Source: Vermamoeba vermiformis
Taxonomy: Eukaryota; Tubulinea; Echinamoebida
Length of the DNA stretch: 64,000 nucleotides
Assembly: GCA_045837725.1 (NCBI GenBank)
Contig: JBEWZL010000166.1
Location: 248,001-312,000 of the forward strand
Direction: 5' to 3'
In this document: one piece after another, positions 1-13,165 of the stretch
Layout of the letters: every line of letters starts with the position of its first letter
How positions within the stretch are numbered: position 1 is the stretch's first letter
Notes under the pieces: generated by a model
What the model was told of the DNA's origin: nothing
The model's database searches: none
The model's input: the letters and a program-made list of their open reading frames with translations, nothing else
Translations under genes and position numbers: made by a program

Positions 1-1903
1 CAATCATCGCGCGGCCGAGGTGCCAATAATACACAGAGTACTAATGCACCTGCTGCTGGCAAGAAATTGAAGAACATTTCAGATTTCAACAGTGCTCGAT
101 CAGACACCAAAGCAGCAGCGGAGAAGCAAGAAGAGCTCACGAGCACCACTGTCCCCAGCGAGGACGCAGCAGACGACAGCGATGCCGTGTACTGCTTGAC
201 GTGCTGCGAGCCCATTGCCTTCTTCGCACTCGGACCGTGCAATCACCGCGATCTGTGCGACAAGTGCTCGCTGCGCATGCGCGAGTGCTACAAGGACAAC
301 ACGTGTCCGCTGTGCAAGAACGCGATTGAACAGGTGCTGTACACGCGCGACACGAGCAAGAAGTACGAGGAGTACGATGTGAAGCAGATGTGGTACGACG
401 ACCTGTTGAAGGCGTACTTTGAAGACGAGGCACACTACACCAAGACACTGACGCTGTGGGACTTTGTGTGTCCCGTGTGTCGCGAGCACAAGAGCAAGTT
501 CAACGGCCTGTTCGCGCTGCAGAAGCACATCAAGAGCGCGCACGAGCTGTACTACTGCGAGGTGTGTTTGAAGTACCGCAAAGTGTTCCTGCACGAACAG
601 AAGCTCTATTCCAAGCAAGAGCTGCCCAAGCACAAGCGCGAGGGTGACAGCGAACTCAAGCTCAAGCCGCACTCGTGGTGCGAGTACTGCAAGCAATATC
701 TGTTCGGCGAGGACGAGCTGTTCTACCACTGTCACGACAAGCACGAGACGTGTTTCTTGTGCGAGGGCAAGGGCATTCGCTGGCAGTACTTCCGCAACTA
801 CGATCACCTCGAGCGACACTTTGACGCGCGGCACCACCTCTGTCACGATCAGGAGTGTCTCGCGCGCAAATTCGTGGTGTTCGACTCGCCGATTGAACTG
901 CAGGCCCATCGCATCAGCGTGCACGGCAAGCAGATGAGCAAGCAGGAGCTGTTGCAGGCCAAGACACTGCAGGTCAATTGGAATGCCGGCACGAACACCA
1001 ATCAGAGCTCCGGGGCCAGTGCCGACGAGGGCTACGTGATGCACTTGAAGTTCGATGTCGGGGATGGTGCGCCGTCACCGAATGCCATCAAGTCCGCACT
1101 CGCCAGCAACGAGGCACCCAACAACAACAACAACAATAACAATAATAATAGTGACGGCAATGTGGCTGCCAATCTGTCGCGTGATGAGATTGCCAAGTAA
1201 GTACATACGAGCCATATATCACTGACACTCGATTGACACGTGTCACAGACGCAACAAGGCCGTCATCTCCGCCATGAAAGCCTATTTAGGCAATGAGGCC
1301 AAATTCACGCAGTTCCGCAATGTTTCGGCGCAGTTCCGACAGCGTCAACTGAGCACCGATCAGTACTGGCAAGAATTCATTTCCATATTTGGCAAAGACC
1401 CAACCGGCCTCGATCTCTTTGAAGCCCTGACTGAACTGTTGCCCGACACTGACGCAGACCTCCGTGCGACACTTTTGACACTTGTCGCGACTGCTCGTCT
1501 CGACCAGGGCCCGTCACGTGTGGACTCGCGCCAATTTCCTTCTTTGGCAGGCAATGCACGTGACGCACAACAAGTCTCGCTGTCAGCTAATTATAGCACA
1601 CTGCTGCGTCCCTCGGCACCCCCCTCGCGCGAAGAATTCCCCGCCCTGGCCCCGTCCCGTGCAGCGAGTGCCAGCACACGTGGCAGTGCCCTGCACCAAC
1701 ACCAGTACTTCCAGCAACACCCCTCGCTGCTGCCCAACTTCTACGCGCCCAGGAGTGCTGGCAACGCACCGAACTCTGCCGCGCAGCAATCCAACAATAA
1801 TCCCGCTGGCACCAATGCCGCGGTGAATAATCCCGCTCCAGCCAATCAGCAGCAAGGTGGCAAGAAGAAGAAGAAACAAGTGCAAGTGCTCAGCTGGGGA
1901 TAG
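1..1903 (+). CDS. ZNF598: ZNF598/Hel2-type RING E3 ubiquitin ligase, 5' end missing
   Basis: Exons <1-1196 and 1249-1903, joined by a 52-base GT-AG intron; the frame is open to the left edge, so the start lies outside the window. The visible 616 residues begin with a low-complexity basic stretch, then a RING with the spacing CLTCCEP...CNHRDLCDKC...CPLCKN, followed by several C2H2-like fingers (CPVCREH, CEYCKQY, CHDKHETC). The C-terminal half is Asn/Gln/Pro-rich and ends in a lysine run and VLSWG. In the family, ZNF598/Hel2 binds collided ribosomes and ubiquitinates small-subunit proteins to start ribosome quality control. The order RING, zinc fingers, disordered tail matches that family. The intron carries a TGACACGTGTCA palindrome directly against the acceptor. 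Confidence 0.85.
1234..1245. repeat. TGACACGTGTCA palindrome, intronic
   Basis: Perfect 12-base palindrome in the ZNF598 intron; the next three bases CAG are the splice acceptor. Confidence 0.95.
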
Positions 1904-2196
1904 GACTGCTGCACATGGCATTGTAATATAGTAAATCTCGTCCTATCGATCTGTAGTGCTGCTGTTCGATCACGTGATTGGCTTGAGAGTCCAAATATGG
2001 TCATGTCACGTGTCCGTGAGAAATCTATTTTCCGCCTGGCCAGTGACACGATTATCTGTTTGTTATTCCCTTGTACATAGTGAGAGCACCGTCCTTGCGA
2101 CTCAAGTAGTAGTCTTGCGTCAAGTGTAGTTCAGTGAATCAGATCTGTGACGTCATCACGCAATAATTGAAAGAGGCTGAGTGCAGATCGAGCAAA

Positions 2197-3935
2197 ATGA
2201 TTTGGGAGACAATACGAACCATATACCCCTTTGATTTATTTATGGTGCTGCTGATGGTGTGGGCTACGGTACGTCATTATTAATAATAAAATAATTCAAA
2301 TAATTGTCAAAAAATATCAAAATAAATGTTCGCTGAATGCACCGCACAGATACAACTCGCAGGGCTGTTCCCCTCGCTGCAGTACTGGCCTGCACTGCGC
2401 GTGACGTACATTCTGCCACCGCTGCCCGAAGACACGGCACATCTGACGGACAAGCCAGGCAAGAAGAGCGACACTAGCAAGTCGAAGGACTCGATGGTGG
2501 TGCGGTACGGCAAGGTGAGTGCCATTGCCTTATTTGGTCACTGCAGACCCGCTCACCGTTGACAGATCACAGCGTACGAATTGACACGCGTGGACAAGGG
2601 CGGACTGTTCGGACTGATCTTCACGGGCAAGTCACTTACCAAATATGGCAATGAACCGTACTGACCAGCTCTCTAGTCACGCAGGGTCTATTTTTAGGTT
2701 TGGCGTTTGTGTGGGCATTGCACCAACTGCCCGAGCCCTTCAGATTACTCCGCTCTGCTGTCACACCCGTGCTCGTGGTGGCAGCTGTCACGTGCTTGTA
2801 CGTGCTGGCATCCATTGCACTGCTCGGCGACTCCACCACCTCCTACAAGTGGCAGCTGAGTGCTATTTTTGGCATTGTGTTTGGCAGTCTAGCCTTTGCA
2901 TTTCTGCTCGAGAACACCGACGAGCTGTTAGATATTCCGCTCTACCAGGGCCTCGATGAGGAGTTCACGCGGAGATTCAATCTCCCACTGTTGCCGGGCG
3001 AAGATGACGATGACACCACCATGTTTGACAGACGTCAATCCTTGACACGTGTCATTCTCGCACTCGTGACAGGTCTGCTGGCATTTTGTCACTTCTTCAC
3101 CTCTGTGCGCCGTGCTGTGCATCACCATCGATTGGTGCACTCGGAATTTCACGGAAAGTTCTTCAAGTACGTTCTTGTCTTACCTTTCCAAGTGACACGC
3201 ACTGACAGGTGTCAAACAGAGGTCTCGAATATCTCTATCTCGCCCTGGTGCCACTGCTCATCGTGCTCTGGTTCCGTGCGCCGACTGAATTCATCACGGA
3301 GTCTTTGCACTTGTAAGTCACTTGCCTAATTTGGAAATACTCGTGCTCAATCCCTCTGCAGGGACAGGACAGTAGATGACACGTGTCATGCGTGGCTCAG
3401 CAGCAGCAAGCTCGGCATGGTGCTGTGTCGCACGATCACGTGGACAGGACTCGGCGCACGTGACTTGTACCACACGGTGCGGTGGTGGGTGCAGGGCAGT
3501 GTGGTGGCACTGGCGTGGCTGTTGTTCCGCCCCCTGCTCAGCGCGTACACTCATCGCGTGGCAGCCGTGATGCGCGGGCTGTTGCTGGTGCATCAGCTGT
3601 ACGGTGCTAAAAATAGCAGCTCGGTGCACACGCTGATGCAACAAGAGGCGCTGAGTGTGATGAAGGGTCTGGGCGTGGTGTGCGTGGAGCTCAGTGCGCT
3701 GCCACTGCTGCTGACGTGGCACTGGCACTATGCCGGACACTGGCTGGTCGACTATCTCGCCGTGATCTCGCTGCTGGCACACTGGGTGACACTGCTGCTG
3801 ACCTTCATCACGCTGGCACTCAGCGACACCGATGCCACCAGACCTGCCTTTTTTGACACGTTGCTCGCGTGGTGGGATCGGCGCAGTGCCACCACTCCGC
3901 GCAACAACAAGAAACTCCGCAGCAAAAAGAAGTAG
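2197..3935 (+). CDS. TMEM161-like multi-pass membrane protein
   Basis: Exons 2197-2268, 2350-2514, 2566-2626, 2677-3166, 3220-3312, 3362-3935 give 484 residues, the same size as human TMEM161A/B (479/487). The N-terminus is a hydrophobic anchor (PFDLFMVLLMVWAT), followed by a charged loop and at least six more hydrophobic helices. Local resemblance to TMEM161 is seen around the stretch LAFAFLLENTDELLDIP and around LVPLLIVLWFRAP; this is from memory of the family, not an alignment. The third intron (2627-2676) must use a GC donor (GCAAGT) to keep frame. The tail is lysine-rich (KKLRSKKK). The family is poorly understood; a role in membrane excitability or stress has been suggested in animals. 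The stop lies 61 bases from the stop of the convergent COQ5 gene. Confidence 0.55.
2627..2676 (+). other. GC-AG intron
   Basis: Splicing ACGG to TCACGCAGG with donor GCAAGT and acceptor CTCTAG restores an open frame (FTVTQGLFLGLAFVW). The neighbouring GT four bases downstream gives the wrong phase. Confidence 0.75.
3043..3054. repeat. TGACACGTGTCA palindrome, exonic
   Basis: Perfect 12-mer in TMEM161-like exon 4; it encodes L-T-R-V-I. Confidence 0.95.
3203..3214. repeat. TGACAGGTGTCA variant, intronic
   Basis: One-base variant of the iterated 12-mer in the fourth TMEM161-like intron, four bases before the acceptor CAG. Confidence 0.85.
3377..3388. repeat. TGACACGTGTCA palindrome, exonic
   Basis: Perfect 12-mer in the last TMEM161-like exon; read here in another frame as D-D-T-C-H. 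Confidence 0.95.
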
Positions 3936-3996
3936 TGATGTTGTGCACTAAATTTAGTAAATAACGCAATCTTTGTACAAATAAGGCAAGAGCTAA

Positions 3997-5082
<1,086 letters not shown>

Positions 5083-5107
5083 TCACCATTTGTTGCAGCC
5101 CTGGCCA

Positions 5108-7701
5108 ATGAACAGCACAATTGCGTACCGCGACAGTACACAGCACAGCGAAGACGATGCAGCACATGTCTCGAAGAGGGCGCGACATCACTTTCACTAC
5201 GAGCCACTGACTGGCGAGCAGATCGAGCAGCTGAAACGTCGCTTGAATGCGCTGCTGTTCGTGCCGCACGGTGAGATCGATGACACGCGCTACGAGAAGC
5301 TGTATTCACTGCTATTGCGGTACATTCAGAGCGGCGAGGTCGTGTTGAAGCAGTTCATTCAAGTCGGTGGGATCGAGATTGTTTGTGTGAGTAATAATAA
5401 TATTGCAATAATTTATCGATTAAACACCGCAAATTAATATATTACTAAATGCGGCACTAATGTCTGAAATGATGTAACTAAATGTTCGAACCAGCAAGCA
5501 GCGCGTCATCAACACCTCGAGCTGCAAGCAGTGGCCATTCGACTCGTGGGGGCTGTGGGTGCCACCATGTTCATGAACGATTGGCCCACGTGTCTGCACG
5601 TCACACTCGCAGAATTGAGTGCCACCACACCGGGCGAACCACTCGTGCTCGATGCGGTGCTGCGCGCTTGGACTAGCTTGGCTGCAAATGATGCAATCAC
5701 GTGGTCTGAAGAGCGATCACGTGACTTGGTGGCACTCGTGTCACACGCTTGGCAACACGCGAGTCACTTTGTAAGTGTCACGTGTCACTCAGCACAGCTT
5801 TTGACACTCGATGTAGGTGGCCAGCAGCGCCGTCAAATTGTTGCACAGACTCATCGTTCATGAACGAGTTGTTCCGCAGCATGTCGTGGATGAAATCAAA
5901 ACTCAAGTCACGTGGCAGTGCCAACACACGAGCGGAGATTTCAAGTTGATTGGTGCAATCCTCGATCTGTTTGCAGCCCTGGTAGATCACGCGCAGGGCT
6001 GTGTGCTATTGTCACGTGATCGCTTGTTGTGTGACACAGTGACACGTGTCATCGCGTGTCAAGAACTGTTCAATGACACGCACATCAACACGCGGCTGTT
6101 AGAGCTGATCGATGCGGTGACACGTTTCAATCAGCATGCCTTATTTGGTAATGACAGCAGTGATGTCTCCAACACAGACCAATGTAAGTGTCAAACTGTC
6201 ACCTTGTCTGTCAACTCACGTGTCATACACAGTTGTAATGTGGCTGGAGCCAATTTTAGCACCACTTAACGACTCATCACGTGACATTCGCTCAAAAGAA
6301 TTCGAATTCGCCGTGCGATTGCTATCACACGTCAATTTCCCTGCAAACACTCGCGCTGGGCAGTGGCACGTGCAACAGTGTCGGCGGTGTTACAGTCACG
6401 TGACCACTGACCACCACTGGACCTTCCTAATTTGTAGTAATCTGCTTCATCACGTGCGCAAGGACCAGCTGCATTTGATCGAGGTACGCAAATGACACCT
6501 GTCACGCAGCGTTCACTAACCGTTCGCAGAGTACTGAACTCTGGGAACAACTCCACAGCTACCTCACTGATCACGTGATTGAAAGTCAGTCACGTGCACT
6601 GCGACTGATCGAGAAGAACAAGCGAATGATATTGCAACTAATCAGCTTGCTGGCACAGAAGCCAAATATAGACATGTCCACTCACGTCACCGCTGTGCTG
6701 ACGTATTTGACAGGCCAATCACGTGACAGTGTGACACTACCCACACAAGTGACACTGGTCTGCAATTCAGTGCAGTGTCTGACACAATTGATGTCTCGCA
6801 AAGTACTCGATGTGACAGGTGTCACTGTGAAGACGTTGACTGACACGTGTCAACTGGGATTGTTGCACCGAACGTGGGAAATTCGTGAAACATTTCTGCG
6901 ATTCATAGCGGCACTCCTGATGCAGAATCACGTGACTTGCCTTTCACTGAAACACGTGATTGTTGATAAGTTACACGATCCAGAGCCATTTGTAGGAGTG
7001 GCCGCACTGGAGGTATTTAAAGGTCTGACACGTGATCAGTGGCGTGAGTGGAGTGAGCACGTGATCACTGCACTGCCCGCATGTCTCAATCACGAGGACT
7101 CCGTGGTGCGAGTGTAAGTTTGACACGCCGTGACACTAGAACACAACTGACCAATCATTTAGCGCCACGTGGCACGTGATGACATCGTGGCACCAATCAG
7201 GAGCGAGTGCACTGCTCTTAGAGCGCTGTCGTGCGGATCACGTCTTGTCACTGCAACAGCACGTGACAGCAGCGTGTCAAGACGAGGACTGGGAGGTGCG
7301 TCAATCAGCCCTCGAATGGTGTCAGGCACTGGTCGCGCACGGTGAGTGGCAGGCAGTGTTTGACCTCGAGGCAGATGCAGTGCTGCAGCGCGCAGTAAGT
7401 CCCAATCACATCACTATGCTCGCAGCACCTATATACTCAGCACGCGCCTCTACAGACCAGCGATCCCATCAGACTAGTGCGCTTGAGTGCCTACAGAGCA
7501 CTGCACGTCTTGTTCAAACAGCTGCAGACCACACCTCTCGCACGAGCGCACATGTTGTTGCAAGAGCTGCGCGAGACAGACTGGGCCCGCGTCATGTCCG
7601 ATCAAGAGCCGCATGCAGTGTATCATGAGGACGACGATGTGTTCCCCCTCGAGCCAGATCTGACCACACACGACACGAATCCACTCGATTGTCCGTTCTA
7701 G
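5108..7701 (+). CDS. BRAT1: BRAT1-like HEAT-repeat protein
   Basis: Exons 5108-5386, 5495-5770, 5817-6183, 6233-6483, 6530-7113, 7163-7394, 7456-7701 give 744 residues of helical repeats; the chosen ATG begins MNSTIAYRDS. Similarity to BRAT1 is seen in the repeat carrying TWEIRETFLRFIAALL and the DWEVRQSALEW repeat, and at the extreme C-terminus, which ends N-P-L-D-C-P-F (BRAT1 ends D-C-Y). In animals BRAT1 works with ATM signalling and with the INTS9-INTS11 endonuclease, and its terminal residues contact the nuclease. The gene is dense in CACGTG-type palindromes: two TGACACGTGTCA copies, two TGACAGGTGTCA-type variants and several TCACGTGA. A different HEAT-repeat family cannot be ruled out without a profile search. 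Confidence 0.55.
6040..6051. repeat. TGACACGTGTCA palindrome, exonic
   Basis: Perfect 12-mer in BRAT1-like exon 3; encodes V-T-R-V-I. Confidence 0.95.
6493..6504. repeat. TGACACCTGTCA variant, intronic
   Basis: Reverse complement of TGACAGGTGTCA, nine bases into the fourth BRAT1-like intron. Confidence 0.85.
6813..6824. repeat. TGACAGGTGTCA variant, exonic
   Basis: Encodes V-T-G-V-T in BRAT1-like exon 5; starts 28 bases upstream of a full palindrome. Confidence 0.85.
6841..6852. repeat. TGACACGTGTCA palindrome, exonic
   Basis: Perfect 12-mer in BRAT1-like exon 5; encodes T-D-T-C-Q. Confidence 0.95.
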
Positions 7702-7839
7702 TGTCGCTGAGTGTAGCTGCTGAGTGTAAATAGTTCATGTACAAGCTGCAACTTTATTATATAATTTTTTACATTGTAGTCACGCGACTCACAAGCAGCT
7801 AATGACGGACAAGAGGTCCCTATTGATAGTAGTAGTGGT

Positions 7840-9240
7840 TTAATAGAAGCCTCTGCGACGGGTGTGACGGTCAAAAGTGATGTTGAACTTGTCAATCATT
7901 TCATTCATCGAGTTCGAGGTCTTGGTGATGCTCGCCAAGTACGTCACCAACAACGCGTCGTTGTATTCCTAGGGGCGGGGGGTGAGTTGAATAATCAACG
8001 ATAGCAATACAAGTTAATAGAGGACTTACCGACAAGAACTCGTTGTTGAAGTTGGCGGACTCAATGGCAGGCAAGAGATTGACCAGCGAGGAGAGACGGC
8101 GCAGCACTGACTGATCGGCGGGCAGTTTGCCAGCCTTGACGGCCTCGAGGTAGCTGACGATGCTCTTGATGCGAATGTTCAACATCTTGATCGCGTTGTG
8201 CATCGAGGACAAGTGACTGGTCACTGCGAGAATAGAAGAGTGACGGTGAGAATCATCGTGTGACACGTGTCAAACAGTGACTTACACATTGATTGACTGC
8301 CAGCACTGCCCACACGTGCCACGTGATCGACAGCAATGCGCTCAGCTTCACCAGTCTCGATCTTGTACTGCACTTTGGCGAATCTGCGGGGGGCAAGTGG
8401 TGAGTATAGTGCTCATATTAGTACTGATATTGAGTATTGTAAGCAATCATGGGTCAGATCTGGTACCTTAAAGTGGGTTCGTCCTTGATGACCTTCAATT
8501 CAGTTTCATAGACGACAATAGGGAGCTCTCGTCTGTCAGCAGAGGGCACTGGATCGAGCAACAAAAAGAGCGGGCTTTCGTTGTATTCCATCAACTACAA
8601 AGCAGATTGAACGTCAGATCAAGACTCAAACTGCAATGATAAATTGAAATTGTAGTAATTAGATATATATCACCAAATTTCGTTAATTGGTTTTGTTCGG
8701 CATGAAAAATAATTATGAATATTTTTCGGTATTTTTCTAAGGCTGTTAACAACGTACTTGTTTGTGGATGTCAAGGTCAGAGACTTGAGCCTCTTTGCCA
8801 GTTGAGTACCAACCCAAAAACTCCAAATCAGGGAAGACCTTTCGGACTGAGAAATAGGGGATGAGATTTAGAAAATTATTAAATTTAATAATCGCATTAT
8901 CCAAAGCGTTAATTTCAAGAAAAATTGCAGCAATAATACTAAGTAATTAATACTTACATTGTTCTTTCTTAGTCTTCAAATACTCAGTATCAATAATGAG
9001 TTGACCATTGACATCAGTGCAAATTAATTCAAACGAGTTGTATACGTGCACAATACGACCAGTCTGTTGTCCAAGCAATGCACCAAATATTCTGTGCTTA
9101 GCGGTCTTAGGATTGTTCACTCGTTCGCGAGTAAAGTGGTCTGAGATGTTGATGACCACCAAAGCGTGCAAGAAAACATCAACGGCTCCGCTGCCGCTTT
9201 CTTCAGTAATATTATTGTCTTTCTTGGCTGGTGTGCTCAT
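7840..9240 (-). CDS. COPS6: COP9 signalosome subunit 6
   Basis: Exons 9240-8958, 8846-8758, 8594-8467, 8383-8286, 8223-8030, 7968-7840 give 306 residues. The MPN- fold shows the CSN6 blocks: HALVVINISDHFTRE, GALLGQQTGR, VYNSFEL, EQFRKVFPDLEFLGWYSTG, SPLFLLLDP and GEAERIAVDHVAR. The JAMM metal ligands (EXnHXHX10D) are absent, as expected for the inactive CSN6 subunit that pairs with CSN5. The C-terminal helices and the ending R-R-R-G-F-Y resemble the RRMRGLFF end of human CSN6. The complex removes Nedd8 from cullins. The fourth intron holds a TGACACGTGTCA copy. Confusion with Rpn8/PSMD7 or eIF3f is less likely given the FLGWYSTG context. Confidence 0.88.
8261..8272. repeat. TGACACGTGTCA palindrome, intronic
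   Basis: Perfect 12-mer inside the 62-base COPS6 intron 8224-8285. Confidence 0.95.
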
Positions 9241-9543
9241 TGTGCCTGTAATATTATTATTAATTTTAGTAATTCAAATATTTTTCTTGGTCTTGATGCA
9301 CAAAATTTCCAGTGGTGAGCTACAAGTTGCGCATTATTATTGGAATAGAATAATATAATACCTCTTGTTGTATTGATCGAATGCTGCGAATAAGAACTGT
9401 TCAAATTCAGCAGTTGCACTTTATCTCAACCAGGGCTCAGGACCTTACTAAGATCTGCTAATTTTTTTGTGGTGAAAAGAACGACTTTTACTATAATACA
9501 TATGTACATGAATGGCTGGATCAATATTATCAACTCTTTGTGC

Positions 9544-11145
9544 TCAACTACTTGCAGTGTAGATCTGGATTTGGCCTGAAATGTCCGCGACAGCAACGCT
9601 TGTGTCTAGAGCAGTTATCAGCACGACTACGCATTAATTCTATATTAATCAACACATACCATCGCGTGTGAGAGCCAGGGCAGTGATGGCGAACTCACTC
9701 GTCTTGTACTTGAGGGCTGGCAGTACACCACCTGACTGCGGATGCACATTCTCTTTGTCTTTGTACATGTCCCAAATGTGCTGTAGATAGTATGATTAGT
9801 GTTAATGCGATATGTTCGACAGCTATAACTCCTTACAATCTCTCCCGCAGCACTGCCAGCAAGCAGTTGGGTAGCCGCGTGATTGAAAGTGGGTGTGACG
9901 CGGTGGTGACTCTGTTCCAGGCCCGTGTAGCTCTTCACACCGCGCTGATCGTGCACATTCCACAGCTTGAAGGACTCGCGCGAGGACGTCACTACGAATA
10001 GCCCATCAGGGGTCACTTGTGCTGAGTAAGTGTTGTTCTGTTTCACGCATGGAGAGTTAGCCAAATAAGGCAATGTCACGTGACGCATACCGAGTGCAGA
10101 GTGAATGGCAGTTCGTACTGCTGCGTCTTCTTATTGTACACTTGACGCACGGCGCGCTGTTCAGTCGCTGCTGCACGCGTCTCCACACGCAGCAGGGGCG
10201 GATTGAGTTGTGGTGCTGAAATTTCATCGTCGCAACTCGTGTCCATTGCATCGAACTCGCTGAGCCAGCTCGAGGCCCAGCCAGTCGCGCGCGTGTCACG
10301 TGATGCAGCACGTGCTTGAACAGGCACATCGCCCCACACACGATCAGTCTCGTCCTCTGATGATAGATGTCAGTGATCAAGCACTTAAATTCAGTGAACG
10401 ACGTACCGGGCACGTGATTGTTGGCAGGGTCGAGTGCCATGAACTCTTGGTGACACTTGAGCATGCGCATGTCCCACAGACACATGTGCTCGTCGTGCGC
10501 AGTCAAGAAGTGGAACTGTTGTTCAGGCAAGAACTGCACACTGTGCGCGACACTAAGGGTCTCAAAGTGCCACAGCGCAGTGTTCTGTGCGTGGTGAAAC
10601 AGACGCAAAGTCTTGTCGAGACTGCACGACAGCGTCACGCCCCTCAGATTGGTGCTGCAGTGACTGACGTAGCTGTCGTGACCAACAAACTGTTGCAGTG
10701 TGGTGCCCTTGCATAGTGTCAATATTCGGACATTTGATGATTGCAACTTACGCGTTCAATGTCCCACATCCGCAAGCTCGTGTCATCGCTGCAAGACACC
10801 GCTTGGGTGTTCTTTGACACCAGTTCTAAACTGTTCATTTGGTTAAATAAGAGCTTGTATTACGTATATATCAACTGCTTACTAATTGATGCTCTTTTGA
10901 TGCCCTAACAATGATTTTGGAGCACGATCGGATCTGTTTTTTAAAGAATACACTAGTATTCTGCCCTTATCATCCGAAGCTATTATTGTGTTGTCGTTTA
11001 CGAATTTTACGTTCGTAATACCGCCTTTGTTTTGAAATACAATCGGTTCTTTGGAAAATATTCGATCCCAAGTTATCGTGCGCAGCGGCCAACTGCCCAA
11101 TTGATGGTTGTAATTGCTGAGTGCTCGCCTTGATAGTTTATTCAT
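9544..11145 (-). CDS. WD40-repeat protein, family unassigned
   Basis: Exons 11145-10883, 10830-10752, 10707-10407, 10356-10091, 10037-9837, 9780-9660, 9605-9544 give 430 residues, all in phase. WD40 signatures recur: SDDTSLRMWDIER, SCSLDKTLRLFHH, DEHMCLWDMR, SRESFKLWNVHD and GEIHIWDMYKD, so a single seven-bladed propeller is likely. An acidic, low-complexity insert (DAMDTSCDDEIS) sits between blades. I do not recognise the family and there is no extra domain to guide a function; such proteins are usually scaffolds or cullin-ligase adaptors. A TTTTGGCGCG sequence at 11199-11208, about 55 bases upstream of the start, matches an E2F-type site. Confidence 0.8.
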
Positions 11146-11356
11146 CGCGACGAGTGGTCATTAATTTGTGTGCAGATATTTAAATCCCAATTGGTTTTTT
11201 TTGGCGCGATTATTTGGCGGGTCTCGATAAAGTGACACCCTGTTTATTTAGGGGGGAGATAACACTATAACAACAGATGGTTATAGACGCCACATTCATC
11301 CAAGCACTGCGCATCAACTCTCGAACTATACACAATTTATTCGCAAAGAATGTACA

Positions 11357-13096
11357 TTATTGTTGCTGTTGGTGCGGCGCAGGGTTCGTAAATACAAAGC
11401 TCTGATTGACATTGCCGCGCCCTCGTCCAGCAGGGGGCTGCATATTGGGCGGATAAGGTGCGTAGTAGTTGATGTGCGTCGGATACGGCACTGCATTGGG
11501 ACCATAGCCGGGCATTGGTGCGACGAACTGTGGTGCATAGGGTGCTGCAACATAGGACTGCGGCCAGGGTGCGGGGTAGGGCATGGGGTAGTAGGGCCCT
11601 GGCGGCTGTGGCACGTACGGAGGTGTCTGAGTGACAGGTGTCATAGGGGCACTCTCACCACTCATGTGTTTGGCTCGTTTGCGCGGTCGTTTCTTCTCGT
11701 CATTCGGCGCCGCGTGTTCGCCACTCTGTTGCGGCTTTTTCCGCTTGCTGAATAGTGAATGACGCGTGTCAAAACCGGGTCTGCACAGCCATTCAGTGAA
11801 TATACGTACCTCTTGGCCAATCGCTTGGCTTCAGCCTCTTTCTCGTCGTCCGAGAACTCGAGCTCGTCTTCAGGCACCTCCTCGTCGTGTTCATTCGAGG
11901 CGTCGTAGCCCTTGCTGTACACTTCGCGCCACGAGCTGAGCACTTTGCTGAACTTGCTCACGTAGTACACTTTGGTGCCCTTGGGTGGAGGTGGTCGTTT
12001 GACAGGTGCCACTTGACTGGGCTTTTTGAAGTTGTGTTCTTTTTTGACAGGCGTGTCATTTGCAGTACTTGGTGCGACTTCATTTGCAGGTGTCAAAGTG
12101 TCATCAGCAGTGACAGCACTCTCGTTGACAGCACTGGGAGTGACATGTTGCTCGGGCTGGTCACTGGTTGACATGTTGACAGTGCTGTCAGGCGCGGAAT
12201 TATTCTCGCCGTTCACTGAATCAAGTGTCTGAGGGGCCTCTGTTGCAGTCACGTGATTGCCAGCACTCTCGTTGGTAGGTGTCTCTTGTGCGGGTTCCTC
12301 TTTGACACGTGTCACGAGTGGTGTCATGCGCACAGAGTAGAGCGGATTGTCCACGCGTCCAAATGTCTCGTGCACCTGTCACGTGATCAGTGTCATCGTT
12401 CATGAACCAAGTCAGCGCGGTACTCACTCGACCCAGCACTGTGCGGTCCTCCAAACAGAGCACGGAGTCGATGTCGACAGTAGAGGTGTCCATAGTAGAG
12501 CGGATTACGATGAACTCGTCGACGTAGTGCGTCACTTCACCCAGCAGCGCGATCTGATCGTTGACATCGATTGACTCGTACACGGGCTCTTCTGGCGGTA
12601 GTTCCTGGCATCAACAACTTAATATTTATATAGATATAAATGCGCGTACCTTGAGCTCATTGGCGCTGCGAATAGGTTTGTTGTCAGCTGGATCTTCGTC
12701 CTCATCCAGATCGTGCATTTTTGATTTTTTATCTTCGAGACCCAAGTGCATTGAACTCGAGCTAGACTCGTCGTCACTATCATCTGATGTAGTACTGCTC
12801 GAGTCATCGTTTTTTTCTGAATTTTCTACAATTACTGCTGAATTTTTTTGTTCCTGATCACGATCCAACGTCTGATCCACCGATTCAATAGTGGTGTTTA
12901 CGATCGGATCGGCTACTTGTATATTGTTGGTGGGGTTTTGTTCGGTGGATTGAACAGGATCTGCGTCTAGCTTTACTTCCGCAGCATTCGTTGGCTCTGT
13001 TCTCGGCTGCGGATCCACTGCCTCAACAACAGTAGGCGGCACTATATTACTGCTGACACTACTAGAGTCAGTCGGTGCAGCACTCTGGTCCTCCAT
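11357..13096 (-). CDS. NAF1: NAF1-like H/ACA snoRNP assembly factor
   Basis: Exons 13096-12650, 12604-12428, 12375-11810, 11747-11357 give 526 residues. After an acidic, Ser-rich N-terminal third comes the Gar1/Naf1 beta-barrel core: PPEEPVYESIDVNDQ, LGEVTHYVDEFIVIRS, SVLCLEDRTVLGRVHETFG and NPLYSVR. Downstream, KVYYVSKFSKVL and PEDELEFSDDEKEAEAKR match the conserved NAF1 segment that follows the core. A basic nuclear-localisation stretch (KKRPRKRAKH) precedes a Pro/Tyr-rich tail. NAF1 is a nuclear chaperone that holds dyskerin during H/ACA RNP and telomerase RNA assembly and is later replaced by Gar1. It is divergent with the next gene; the starts are about 70 bases apart. One palindrome lies in exon 3. 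Confidence 0.85.
11632..11643. repeat. TGACAGGTGTCA variant, exonic
   Basis: In NAF1 exon 4, read on the minus strand as M-T-P-V-T. Confidence 0.85.
12303..12314. repeat. TGACACGTGTCA palindrome, exonic
   Basis: Perfect 12-mer in NAF1 exon 3; encodes V-T-R-V-K. Confidence 0.95.
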
Positions 13097-13165
13097 TCTC
13101 GCAGCTACTAATTGATTGATTTTTGTTTCGGAGAATTTCTGCGGCACCGAGCAACAGATGAACAC

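Noticed and set aside
100-1044. 314-codon minus-strand open frame opposite ZNF598
   Set aside because: Shadow of the GC-rich coding strand; its text is Leu/Val/Arg-repetitive and has no motif, while the plus strand has a complete RING.
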